A stretch of 64,000 nucleotides of DNA from Deltaproteobacteria bacterium (GTDB taxonomy: Bacteria > Myxococcota_A > UBA9160 > SZUA-336): positions 161,174 to 225,173 of the forward strand of contig JAJDAJ010000104.1 in NCBI GenBank assembly GCA_029261925.1, given 5' to 3'. This document shows positions 34,529 to 42,494 of the stretch, piece after piece (positions within the stretch are counted from its first letter, which is position 1; each line of letters begins with the position of its first letter). The notes under the pieces were generated by a model. The model searched no databases and was not told the DNA's origin. It worked only from the letters and a program-made list of their open reading frames with translations. The translations under genes were made by a program, and so were the position numbers.

Positions 34529-35646
34529 CGCAGGCGCTCGACGACCCAGTCCGCGGCGCGCTCCGAGGCCCCGGGCGGGCCCAGGCGCGAGACCGCGCGC
34601 TCCAGCGCGGCGCGGCTGGCGGCCCGCGCGTCGGAGTCCCGGATCCAGCGCCCGAGCTCGGCCGCCAGCGCCAGCGGGCGGGCCTGTGCCTGGATGCGCT
34701 CGGGCACCGCGGACTCGCCCGCGATCAGGTTGACCATGCAGCTCGAGGCGACGTTCGCCAGACGGCGCGCGAGCTCGAAGCTCAGCGGGTGCGAGCGGTG
34801 CGCCACGAGCATCGGCACACCGAGGAGCGCGGCCTCGATGGTGACCGTCCCCGGCGAGACCAGCAGGCAGGTGGAGATCGCCATGGCCTCGTGTGTGCGC
34901 CCTCGCACCACGAGGATCCCCGCGGGCAGCTCCAGCGGCGCGTCCGCGAGCGTGGGCGCGACGATCCAGACCAGCTGCGCCTCCGGGTGCGTGCGCTGCA
35001 GCGCGCGCGCCGTCTCGACGAAGGTCGGGCCGTTGCAGGCCAGCTCGTTCCGGCGGCTGCCGGGGAGCAGGCCGACCACCGGACGCGCCGGATCGAGGCC
35101 CAGCTCGCGCGTGGTCTGCTTGGCGTCGAGCCCGTCTCGCAGGCGCGCCATGCGGTCGACCAGCGGATGTCCGACGAACGTCGTCGGTACGCCTGCCTCG
35201 CGGAGCAGCGGCTCCTCGAACGGGAAGATCACGCCCACGTCCCGGACCCGCTCGCGGAGCTGGCGGACGCGGCCGCGCCGCCACGCCCAGACCTGCGGCG
35301 CGATGTAGTACAGCGCCGGGATGTCCGCGCGGCGCGCCACGGCGGCCAGCGGCAGGTTCAGGTCCGGCGAGTCCACCAGCAGCGCCGCGTCGGGCCGGCG
35401 CGCGAGCAGCGCTCGACGCAGTCCGGTGTAGCCACGCAGCACGCGGCGGGCGCTGCCCAGCACCTCGACGAGCCCGGCGATGGCCAGCTCCGACTGCTCC
35501 ACCACCGGCTCGAGGCCGGCGGCGATCAGTCGCTCGCCCCCGAGCCCGAAGACCTCGAGCCCGTCCACGCGGCGCCGGAGCGCCTCGACGAGCGCGGCCG
35601 CGTGCATGTCGCCCGACGCGTCGGCGGTGGACAGGAAGAGCCTCAA
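34525..35646 (-). CDS. lpxB: lipid-A-disaccharide synthase
   Basis: A 373-residue GT19 enzyme that joins UDP-diacylglucosamine and lipid X. The start LRLFLSTADASGDMHAAAL matches the LpxB N-terminal motif, with IAPQVWAWRRGRVRQLRERV and the later LVSPGTVTIEAALLGVPMLV. It begins with TTG 35646 in a TTGA overlap with the Gfo/Idh gene. It acts at the inner face of the inner membrane. Complete. Confidence 0.95.
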   Translation of the reverse strand: MRLFLSTADASGDMHAAALVEALRRRVDGLEVFGLGGERLIAAGLEPVVEQSELAIAGLVEVLGSARRVLRGYTGLRRALLARRPDAALLVDSPDLNLPLAAVARRADIPALYYIAPQVWAWRRGRVRQLRERVRDVGVIFPFEEPLLREAGVPTTFVGHPLVDRMARLRDGLDAKQTTRELGLDPARPVVGLLPGSRRNELACNGPTFVETARALQRTHPEAQLVWIVAPTLADAPLELPAGILVVRGRTHEAMAISTCLLVSPGTVTIEAALLGVPMLVAHRSHPLSFELARRLANVASSCMVNLIAGESAVPERIQAQARPLALAAELGRWIRDSDARAASRAALERAVSRLGPPGASERAADWVVERLR

Positions 35647-36602
35647 GCGAGCTCCTCGGCGGGCGGCAGACTCTCCTGGATGCGCAGCGCCAGGTCGAGG
35701 GCCCTGTAGCCGTCCTCGCCGCTGACCTCGGGCGCGCCGCGCGTGCGGACCGCGTGGGCGAAGGCGCGATCCTGCGCGAGCAGGGCGTCGCCGGCGTCGA
35801 GCTCGAGGGTCTCCGCCCGGATCTTGGGGCCCTCGCCGTCGCCGAGGGCGCCCTCGCGACGTACCACGGTGATCTTGCTCGCGCCGAAGTCGATCGAGAT
35901 GTACGCGTCCGGCTGGAAGACGCGGATCTTTCGCAGCTTCTCGGTCGACACCCGGCTCGCCGTGAGGTTGACGATGCAGCCGTTCGCGAAGCGCACGCGC
36001 GCGTTGGCGATGTCCTCGGTGGCCGAGAGCACGGGCACGCCGACGGCCTCGACTCGCTCCACCTCCGCGCCCGCGAGGATGGCGACGATGTCGAGGTCGT
36101 GGATCATCAGGTCGAGCACCACCCCGACGTCGGTCGCGCGGGCGGGATAGGGACCGATGCGGTGCGCCTCGATGAAGCGCGGGCGCGTCAGAACCGGCTG
36201 GATCTCGCGGAACGCGCGCGAGAAGCGCTCGACGTGCCCGACCTGCAGCACGCGGCCGTGCTCGCGCGCGACCTCGATCAGGCGCCGCGCCTGCTCGCGG
36301 CTGGTCGCCAGCGGCTTCTCGACCAGGGTGTCGACGCCGGCCGCGAGCAGCTGGCCCGCGACCGCGGCGTGCGCGCTGGTCGGCACCGCCACCACGGCGG
36401 CGTCGGCGAGCGCCGCGACCTCGCCCGGGTCGGTCAGCGCGCGCACGCCCAGGCGAGCAGCGAGCTCCGAGGCGCGCTCCGCGTCGGCGTCGCAGACCGC
36501 GACCAGCTGGAGTGCACCCTCGCGCTGCAGCTCGACGAGCTTCTGCGCGTGCAGGCCACCCATGTAGCCCACGCCCACGACGGCCAGCCGCGGCGCGCTC
36601 AA
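35643..36602 (-). CDS. Gfo/Idh/MocA oxidoreductase inside the lpx operon
   Basis: A 319-residue NAD(P) oxidoreductase. The N-terminal VVGVGYMGGLHAQKL is the Rossmann motif, then LVEKPLATSREQA (the EKP signature) and DLMIHDLDIV (catalytic His/Asp region). A gene of this family between lpxI and lpxB is conserved in several deltaproteobacteria. The characterised family member in lipid A synthesis is GnnA, which oxidises UDP-GlcNAc at C3 before an aminotransferase, GnnB, makes UDP-GlcNAc3N. No aminotransferase is in this window, so that role is only possible. It starts with TTG 36602, TTGA-coupled to lpxI. Confidence 0.85.
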   Translation of the reverse strand: MSAPRLAVVGVGYMGGLHAQKLVELQREGALQLVAVCDADAERASELAARLGVRALTDPGEVAALADAAVVAVPTSAHAAVAGQLLAAGVDTLVEKPLATSREQARRLIEVAREHGRVLQVGHVERFSRAFREIQPVLTRPRFIEAHRIGPYPARATDVGVVLDLMIHDLDIVAILAGAEVERVEAVGVPVLSATEDIANARVRFANGCIVNLTASRVSTEKLRKIRVFQPDAYISIDFGASKITVVRREGALGDGEGPKIRAETLELDAGDALLAQDRAFAHAVRTRGAPEVSGEDGYRALDLALRIQESLPPAEELA

Positions 36603-37435
36603 GGGGCTCCCGCGCGGCGCACGCCGATCACGGAGATGCCGGCGCTCTGCGCCGCGGCCAGCGCCTGCTCGCGCTCGAGGATCAGCGTGCGGTCCGCCTC
36701 GAGCGCGATCGCGCCGAGGCCGCCAGCGGCCGCCAGCTCGAGCGTGCCCGCACCGATCACGGGCACGTCGAAGCGCATGTCCTGGCCCGGCTTGGCGGCC
36801 TTGACCAGCACCGCGCCCTTGCCGAAGCCCGCGCCCCGCCGCAGCGCCGCGTCGGTGCCCTCGACGGCCTCGACGGCGAGCACGACGCCCTCCCGGACCA
36901 CGACCGCCTGGCCCACGTCGTGAGGGCCGAGCGCCTCGATCACGCGCAGACCGAGCGCCACGTCGGCATGGAGGGCGGCCGAGAGCTCCGGGCCCGCCAG
37001 CAGCCCCTCGGGCGTCATGCGCTCGTCGAGGTAGCGCGTGGACGCCACGACGCGCAGGCCGTCGGACTCGAGCTCCCCGGCGATGGCGCGCAGCAGGGTG
37101 TCGTCCCCGCGCTCGCCGCTCCCGGCCAGCTTCAGCAGCAGCGCCTGGGCACGCGCGTCGGGCCGCAGCGCGGCCGGATTCTGCAGGATGCGCCGCTTGG
37201 AGATGGCGCCTGCCAGGATCACCTCGTCGGCCCCCACCTCGTGGAAGAAGCCGATCAGCGCCCCGAGCTGACCCGCGTTGAGCCAGCGCAGGGCGTGCAC
37301 GTCGAGGCCGCCGATCGCGGGATCGGTGTTGTCCTCGATCGCGGCGATCGCGACCTCGAGACCGCGAGCCGCGGCGGCCGCCACGACCTCGAAGGGCAGC
37401 GGGCCGCTGCCGGCGATGAGTCCCAGGACGGGCAT
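36599..37435 (-). CDS. lpxI: UDP-2,3-diacylglucosamine pyrophosphatase LpxI
   Basis: A 278-residue protein starting with VLGLIAGSGPLPFEVVAAA, the LpxI N-terminal hallmark, and containing VGADEVILAGAISKRRIL and the C-terminal VPVIGAGTLELAAAGGLGAI. LpxI hydrolyses UDP-diacylglucosamine to lipid X and replaces LpxH in alpha- and deltaproteobacteria and others. It starts at ATG 37435, 16 bases after lpxA. No lpxH is in the window. Confidence 0.93.
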   Translation of the reverse strand: MPVLGLIAGSGPLPFEVVAAAAARGLEVAIAAIEDNTDPAIGGLDVHALRWLNAGQLGALIGFFHEVGADEVILAGAISKRRILQNPAALRPDARAQALLLKLAGSGERGDDTLLRAIAGELESDGLRVVASTRYLDERMTPEGLLAGPELSAALHADVALGLRVIEALGPHDVGQAVVVREGVVLAVEAVEGTDAALRRGAGFGKGAVLVKAAKPGQDMRFDVPVIGAGTLELAAAGGLGAIALEADRTLILEREQALAAAQSAGISVIGVRRAGAP

Positions 37436-37451
37436 GGTCCGGGAGAGGATA

Positions 37452-38237
37452 TCAGCGCATGCGCGCGAAGCCGCGCTCCGACTTCTCCAGGAAGGCGGCC
37501 ATCCGCAGGACGTCGGGCGCGTCCGCCAGCTCCTCGCGAAGCCGAGCGATGGCCTCGGCAGGCCGGAGCTTCGAGCGGAACACGATCCGGAACGCGCTCT
37601 CGATGGCCTCGATGCGCTCGGGGTCCCAGCCGAGCCGCTCGAGACGCACGCGATTCAGCTTGAGAACACGCGCCGGGTAGCCCTGCAGGAAGCAGAACGG
37701 CGGGGCGTCCTGGAGCAGGCCGCTGAGCCCGCCGATGAAGGCCGCCTCACCCACGCGCAGGAACTGCTGGATCCCTGTCGAGGCCTGGATCACCGCATGG
37801 TCCTCGACCGTGACGTGACCCGCGAGCATGGCCTGGTTCGACAGGATCACGCCGTGGCCCACGTGGCAGTCGTGCGCGATGTGCGCGCCGACCATGATCA
37901 GGTTGTCGTGACCGATCGACGTCACCCCGCCGCCGCCCTTGGTCCCGGGGTGGATCGTGGTGTGCTCGCGGAACTGGTTGCGGGCGCCGATCAGGAGGCG
38001 CGCGTCCTCGCCCGAGAACTTCATGTCCTGCGGGGGTGCCCCGATCACCGCGAAGGGGAAGATCACGCTCTCCGGCCCGATCTCGGTGTGTCCCATCACG
38101 CAGGCGTGCGCGTGCAGGACCACGCCCTCGCCGAGCTTCACGCCGGCGCCCACCGTCGCGTACGGCCCGATCTCGACGCCCGCGGCGATCTCCGCCCCCG
38201 GGTCGACCACCGCGGTGGGGTGGATGGCGGCGCTCAA
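37452..38237 (-). CDS. lpxA: UDP-GlcNAc (or analogue) 3-O/N-acyltransferase
   Basis: A 261-residue left-handed beta-helix protein built from hexapeptide repeats, with a helical C-terminus. The catalytic His is in GAHIAHDCHVGHG (about residue 122). Length matches the family. It transfers a hydroxyacyl chain from ACP to the sugar in the first lipid A step. The stretch after the helix, QGYPARVLKLNRVRLERLGW, differs from the usual GLKRRGF-type end: by my alignment from memory, a conserved Glu and one Arg that touch the nucleotide are replaced. The start is TTG 38237, TTGA-coupled to fabZ. Confidence 0.93.
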   Translation of the reverse strand: MSAAIHPTAVVDPGAEIAAGVEIGPYATVGAGVKLGEGVVLHAHACVMGHTEIGPESVIFPFAVIGAPPQDMKFSGEDARLLIGARNQFREHTTIHPGTKGGGGVTSIGHDNLIMVGAHIAHDCHVGHGVILSNQAMLAGHVTVEDHAVIQASTGIQQFLRVGEAAFIGGLSGLLQDAPPFCFLQGYPARVLKLNRVRLERLGWDPERIEAIESAFRIVFRSKLRPAEAIARLREELADAPDVLRMAAFLEKSERGFARMR

Positions 38238-38686
38238 CGCTCCGGTCCCCAGCGCACGAAGCTCGCCAGCAGGTTGGCGCTGGCGGCGAGCTCGCCGTCG
38301 ACGGTGGCGCGCCCCTCGAGGCGGATGGCCTGCCGGCGCGCCTGCAGGATCTGCACGTTGAGCTGCAGCGTGTCGCCCGGCCGCACGGGGCGCCGGAAGC
38401 GCGCCTTGTCGACCCCCGTCAGCGCCGGAGTCATGTGCGCCATCTCGGGGTGCGTGAGGATGCACCAGATGCCCCCGGTCTGCGCCAGGGCCTCGAGGAT
38501 CAGCACGCCGGGCATGATCGGGTGATCGGGGAAGTGGCCCTGGAGGTAGGGCTCGTTCGCGCCCACGAGCTTGCTCGCGACGATCTCGCTGTCGCCCACC
38601 TCGAGGACGCGGTCCACCATCAGGATCGGATAGCGGTGGGGCAGGATCTCGCGGATCCGATCGATCGTCAGCACCGCCTTGCTCAC
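38234..38686 (-). CDS. fabZ: 3-hydroxyacyl-ACP dehydratase FabZ
   Basis: A 150-residue hotdog-fold enzyme. The catalytic His lies in LPHRYPILMVDRVLEV and the Glu in MPGVLILEALAQTGG, after QGHFPDHP. It dehydrates hydroxyacyl-ACP in fatty acid synthesis and competes with LpxA for that substrate, which explains their usual adjacency. The start is GTG 38686, seven bases from the skp stop. In most relatives lpxD sits between skp and fabZ; here it does not. Confidence 0.95.
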   Translation of the reverse strand: MSKAVLTIDRIREILPHRYPILMVDRVLEVGDSEIVASKLVGANEPYLQGHFPDHPIMPGVLILEALAQTGGIWCILTHPEMAHMTPALTGVDKARFRRPVRPGDTLQLNVQILQARRQAIRLEGRATVDGELAASANLLASFVRWGPER

Positions 38687-38693
38687 GGCTTGC

Positions 38694-39242
38694 TCACTCC
38701 GATGCGGCCGGGGCCTTGTTCTTGTTCATGCGCTGGACGACCAGCTCGGTGATGTCGTGGGCGTCCTTCTGGTAGAGGATGCCCGGCATGGATCGCTCCA
38801 GGATCAGGTCGAACTTCTTCTCGTCCCCGATATCCTTGACCGCCTTCTCCCAGCGCTCGACGATCGGCCGCAGCATCTTGCGCTCCTCGACCGCGAGCTC
38901 GTCCTGGATGGCCGAGGCCTCGCGCTCGACCTCGCGCTTGGTCTTCTCCCACTCCATCGCGCGCTCCTCGAAGGCCTCACGCGAGAGCACGAAGCGCTGC
39001 GACTCGAGCTCCTCCTTGGTGTCGAGCAGGCTCTGCTGCTGCGGCTCGAACTCCTTGCGGCGCTTGTCGATCATGGCCTCGAGCTTCGCCTGGGCCGCCT
39101 TGCCCTCGTCGGTGGACAGCACGCCGCGGCGCTGGTCCACCAGGCCGATCTTGAGATCGGCCGCGGCCAGGACGGTGGGCGTCAGGTAGAAGGCGGCGGC
39201 GACCAGCGCCGCGACGCGAATGCGTGGCTTGCTCAGCTGCAT
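38694..39242 (-). CDS. skp: Skp/OmpH-family periplasmic chaperone
   Basis: A 182-residue protein with a signal peptide (IRVAALVAAAFYLTPTVLAA), a short strand (KIGLVDQRRGV) and a long charged helical hairpin from about 50 to 140, as in the jellyfish-shaped Skp trimer. It escorts unfolded outer-membrane proteins to BamA. I start at ATG 39242, which has GGAGGG five bases upstream and places the signal peptide correctly; the open frame starts 24 codons earlier. It is the usual neighbour of bamA. Confidence 0.88.
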   Translation of the reverse strand: MQLSKPRIRVAALVAAAFYLTPTVLAAADLKIGLVDQRRGVLSTDEGKAAQAKLEAMIDKRRKEFEPQQQSLLDTKEELESQRFVLSREAFEERAMEWEKTKREVEREASAIQDELAVEERKMLRPIVERWEKAVKDIGDEKKFDLILERSMPGILYQKDAHDITELVVQRMNKNKAPAASE

Positions 39243-39247
39243 TTGAT

Positions 39248-39253
39248 CCCTCC
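39248..39253 (-). promoter_or_regulatory. Shine-Dalgarno GGAGGG for skp
   Basis: GGAGGG five bases before ATG 39242 on the minus strand. It supports the shorter start that puts the signal peptide at the N-terminus. Confidence 0.7.
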
Positions 39254-39297
39254 GGCGCGCCCGGAACGGGCGGCTGCGGCTTCGTGATGGCTCGGGC

Positions 39298-42200
39298 CTA
39301 GAACGACGAGCCACCCATCGAGAACTCGAAGACCGAGGCGTCCTCGTCCTCGAGCTTGTTGATGGGAACTCCCAGGATGATCGTGATCGGACCGAAGGGA
39401 CTGAACCACTGGACGCCCGCCCCCGTGCCGAAGCGGAAGGCTCCCGGATCGATCGAGTCGTTCTCCGCGAAGGCGTTGCCCATGTCCAGGAAGGCCAGGC
39501 CCCTCAGGCCGAGCTCCTCTGAGATGGGAAATTGCAGCTCGAGATTCAACAGGAAGAACTTGTTGCCCCCGATGATGTCCGTGTCGTCCAGGTCCTCGAA
39601 GTCATCGTCGTCCGTATCCGCCAGGCGGTTGCAGCTGGCGCCGGCGATGCACGAGCCGGCATCCGGGTCGAAGAAGTCCGGGAAGAAGGCCCGCTCGCCA
39701 TTGGCAAAGCGCCGCTGGTCCAGGACCGACCGGCGCGGGCCCACGGCCCGCTGCTTGTAGCCGCGGAGCTGGAAGCTGCCCAGGCCGCCCAGGAAGTAGC
39801 GCTCGGTCAGCGGCAGCTCCAGGTCGTCGTCGATCTGGTCCAGGGCCGCGATGTCGGGCGAGCTCGAGATCAGGCCCAGGCAGGTCGAGGGATCTCCGGC
39901 ATCGCCCGTGCAGGCGGGCAGGTCGAAGTCGCTGATGTCGTTGAAGGGCACCGCCCAGCCCGCGTGGGTGTTCAGGACGAAGGTGGACTCGAAGCCGAGC
40001 CAGCGCCGCAGCGGGATCCAGTGCGTGGTGCCGATCTCGAGGCGCACGAACTCGGTGAGCCCGCCCAGCCCGGCGAACTCCATCGAGACCCCCGTGCGGT
40101 GGCCGCGCCGCGGGAAGCGGATGTCGTCGCGCGTGTCCCGGCGCAGCGAGAGCACGATCTTGGAGCTCGTCACGTCGCCCTGGAAGTCCTCGCGCTGCAC
40201 CAGCGAGGCGGCGCGGAAGTCGTCGAACTCGGCGACCTCTCGACTCGAGAAGCTGTAGCCCGCGCCCGTGGTGGTGTCGCCCTCGTCCAGCGGGTACTCG
40301 ACGAGCAGCTGCAGCGCCGAGATCTGCTCGTCGAAGTCGATGAACTCGCGCTCCAGGCTCGACAGGGTGGTGCTGAAGCTGGCCGCCGTGCCGAAGATGT
40401 AGGGCTCCACGAAGCTCAGGAAGACGCGCGAGTTGCGCGAGCCCAGGTCAGCGCTCGCGTTGACCGCGCGCCCCAGTCCGAACAGATTGTCCTGGCGGAT
40501 CGAGGCGGTGATGACGAAGCCGTCCGTCGAGCCGACGCCGGCGCCGAAGCTGAACGAGCCCGTGGGCCGCTCGACCACGTCGACGTCGAGCGCCACGCGG
40601 TTGCCGTCCCCGATGCGACGCGGCTCGACCTCCACCTCCTCGAAGAAGCCCAGCCGCTGCACGCGCCGCTCGCTGCGGCGCAGGGCGTAGCCGGAGTAGA
40701 GCTCGCCCTCGGCCAGCCCGAGCTCCCGGCGGATGATGCCGTCGCGGGTGCGCGTATTGCCGTTGACCTCGATCGAGTCGACGAAGAAGAGCTCGTTCTT
40801 GGCGACCTCGAAGGTCACGTCGACACTCAGGTCCTCGTTCTTCACGTGCGTGCGCGGGCTGACCTGCGCGTCGAAGAAGCCGCGGTCCTGGTAGTAGCCC
40901 TGGAGCCGCTCGACGTCGTCGGAGAGCATGCTGCGGTTGAACACGGCCTCGGGCTGGAGCGCCACGCGCCGCACCAGCTGGTCGCGGTCCATGGTCTCGT
41001 CGCCGAGCACGTCGATGCGGCCGACCTTGAACTGGTCGCCCTCGACGATGCCCACCGAGACCTTGATGCCGCCGTCGGCGATCTCGACCTCGGGCTTGCC
41101 GACCGCCACGCGGATGAAGCCGCGGTCCATGTAGAGGCGGGAGACCCGGTCGAGGTCGCCCAGGAAGATCGGCTCGGCGTACAGGCCCGAGTGGTCCCAG
41201 AAGCGGCTCACGTGCGAGTACCAGCGCCACGGCTTGGTCTGCATCACGCCGATCAGGTCACCCGCATCGACATTCTCGTTGCCGCTGAACTCGATCTTGC
41301 GCAGCCGCAGCTTCTCGCCCTCGGTCACGTCGAAGACCACGCCGACGATCCCCTGGCCGAGCTCCTCGACCTCGTACTTCACATCGGCCAGGTAGTAGCC
41401 CTTGGTCTGGTAGATCGCCTGGACCATCTCGCGGTTCTCGAGCAGCAGCGGGTAGTCGATCGTCGAGCCCACGGTCAGCGTCAGCTTCTCGCGGATGTCC
41501 TCCTCGTCGACGTTCTCGTTGCCCGACAGGCTGATGCGCCGGATGATCGGGTGCTCCTCGACCGCGAACGTCAGCCGGATCCCGTCCAGCGTCTCGTCCG
41601 CCAGGACCTGCACGTCGCGGAAGAAGCCGAGCTGGTAGATGCGGCGCACGTCGCGCGAGACCCGGTGCGCGAGCAGCGGCCCGCCCGGCTTCGTGCTCAG
41701 CACGGCCTTGATCGCATCGGACTCGATGCGCCGGTTGCCCGAGACCTCGACGGCCGAGACGACCGGGGAGCCGGCCGGGAGCCGGGCGGCATCGGGCGGC
41801 GCAGCCTCCGCCTCGCCGGTCGCGTCGTCGTCCGGCTCGGCGGGCGCATCGCCCTCGTGCACGTCCACGGGCTCGCCGGGATCCGCCGGCAGCAGCGGCG
41901 CGTCGGCCTGGGCCAGCGCATCGCCGGGGACGGCGGAGAGGCCGGCGATCGCCGCACGCACGCGATGGGCCGCCAGCTCCAGGGCGCCGTCGAGCCCCTC
42001 GCTGCCCTCGGCGACCAGCAGGAAGCGCGTCCGCGGCGCCGCGTCCGGCCGCGCCGTGCCGCGCAGCTCGACGTCGAGGCTGTAGCGGCCGCCCGAGTGT
42101 CCCACCCGGGCCAGGGCGGCCCAGTCGGCGTCGCTGGCCCTCGCGCGCTCCAGCCAGGCGCGGGCGTCCACGCCGCTGCGCTCCAGGACGCCCGAGCGCA

Positions 42201-42417
42201 GCACCGAGCCCACCTGGACCTCGACCGGGGGAAGCCCGGAGTCGGCACGCTCGAGCTCGCCGAGCCAGTAGAGCAGGATGCGGTCGGGATCGGGCGCCGC
42301 CGGCCCGTCGGCGATCTCGACGGCCACGACCAGGCTCCGGGACGGAGTGGCCCCGCCGACTGCGGGGAGCAGCAGCGCGAGGGCGCACAGGGCAGCAGCA
42401 GCGCGAAGGGCAGTCAT
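39298..42417 (-). CDS. bamA: BamA outer-membrane assembly protein with extra N-terminal region
   Basis: A 1039-residue Omp85 protein, longer than the usual 750-850. A signal peptide (1-23) is followed by about 140 residues of unknown, alpha/beta-looking sequence and a Pro/Asp/Glu-rich linker (about 165-215). Five POTRA domains follow (about 218-618), then the 16-strand barrel (about 620-1039). The loop-6 motif is GSFQLRGYKQRAVGP, and the last residue is Phe as in the beta-signal. Two barrel loops carry Cys pairs (near 833-846 and 920-927), and one of them also has a run of Asp. It folds and inserts outer-membrane proteins. It starts after the lolD terminator and likely heads its own operon. 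Confidence 0.95.
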   Translation of the reverse strand: MTALRAAAALCALALLLPAVGGATPSRSLVVAVEIADGPAAPDPDRILLYWLGELERADSGLPPVEVQVGSVLRSGVLERSGVDARAWLERARASDADWAALARVGHSGGRYSLDVELRGTARPDAAPRTRFLLVAEGSEGLDGALELAAHRVRAAIAGLSAVPGDALAQADAPLLPADPGEPVDVHEGDAPAEPDDDATGEAEAAPPDAARLPAGSPVVSAVEVSGNRRIESDAIKAVLSTKPGGPLLAHRVSRDVRRIYQLGFFRDVQVLADETLDGIRLTFAVEEHPIIRRISLSGNENVDEEDIREKLTLTVGSTIDYPLLLENREMVQAIYQTKGYYLADVKYEVEELGQGIVGVVFDVTEGEKLRLRKIEFSGNENVDAGDLIGVMQTKPWRWYSHVSRFWDHSGLYAEPIFLGDLDRVSRLYMDRGFIRVAVGKPEVEIADGGIKVSVGIVEGDQFKVGRIDVLGDETMDRDQLVRRVALQPEAVFNRSMLSDDVERLQGYYQDRGFFDAQVSPRTHVKNEDLSVDVTFEVAKNELFFVDSIEVNGNTRTRDGIIRRELGLAEGELYSGYALRRSERRVQRLGFFEEVEVEPRRIGDGNRVALDVDVVERPTGSFSFGAGVGSTDGFVITASIRQDNLFGLGRAVNASADLGSRNSRVFLSFVEPYIFGTAASFSTTLSSLEREFIDFDEQISALQLLVEYPLDEGDTTTGAGYSFSSREVAEFDDFRAASLVQREDFQGDVTSSKIVLSLRRDTRDDIRFPRRGHRTGVSMEFAGLGGLTEFVRLEIGTTHWIPLRRWLGFESTFVLNTHAGWAVPFNDISDFDLPACTGDAGDPSTCLGLISSSPDIAALDQIDDDLELPLTERYFLGGLGSFQLRGYKQRAVGPRRSVLDQRRFANGERAFFPDFFDPDAGSCIAGASCNRLADTDDDDFEDLDDTDIIGGNKFFLLNLELQFPISEELGLRGLAFLDMGNAFAENDSIDPGAFRFGTGAGVQWFSPFGPITIILGVPINKLEDEDASVFEFSMGGSSF

Positions 42418-42447
42418 GGGGCGACCTCGCCAGTTCCGGGGCCCGCG

Positions 42448-42453
42448 ATTCTA
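42448..42453 (-). promoter_or_regulatory. possible -10 element for the bamA operon
   Basis: On the minus strand, TAGAAT (five of six matches to TATAAT) lies between the lolD terminator and the bamA start, about 30 bases before the ATG. No good -35 is seen at the right distance. The local AT content is unusual for this DNA. Confidence 0.35.
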
Positions 42454-42457
42454 CCCC

Positions 42458-42494
42458 GAAAACGCCGGAAAGCGTCCCTTTTCCAGGCGTTTTC
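42458..42494 (-). terminator. intrinsic terminator after lolD
   Basis: On the minus strand GAAAACGCC pairs with GGCGTTTTC (9 base pairs), and inside it GGAAA pairs with TTTCC, with a one-base bulge and an 8-base loop. An A-run opens the stem and a TTTT run closes it, the classic shape for Rho-independent termination, and it may work in both directions. It begins at the last bases of the lolD stop codon. It is the clearest intrinsic terminator I found in the window. Confidence 0.8.
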
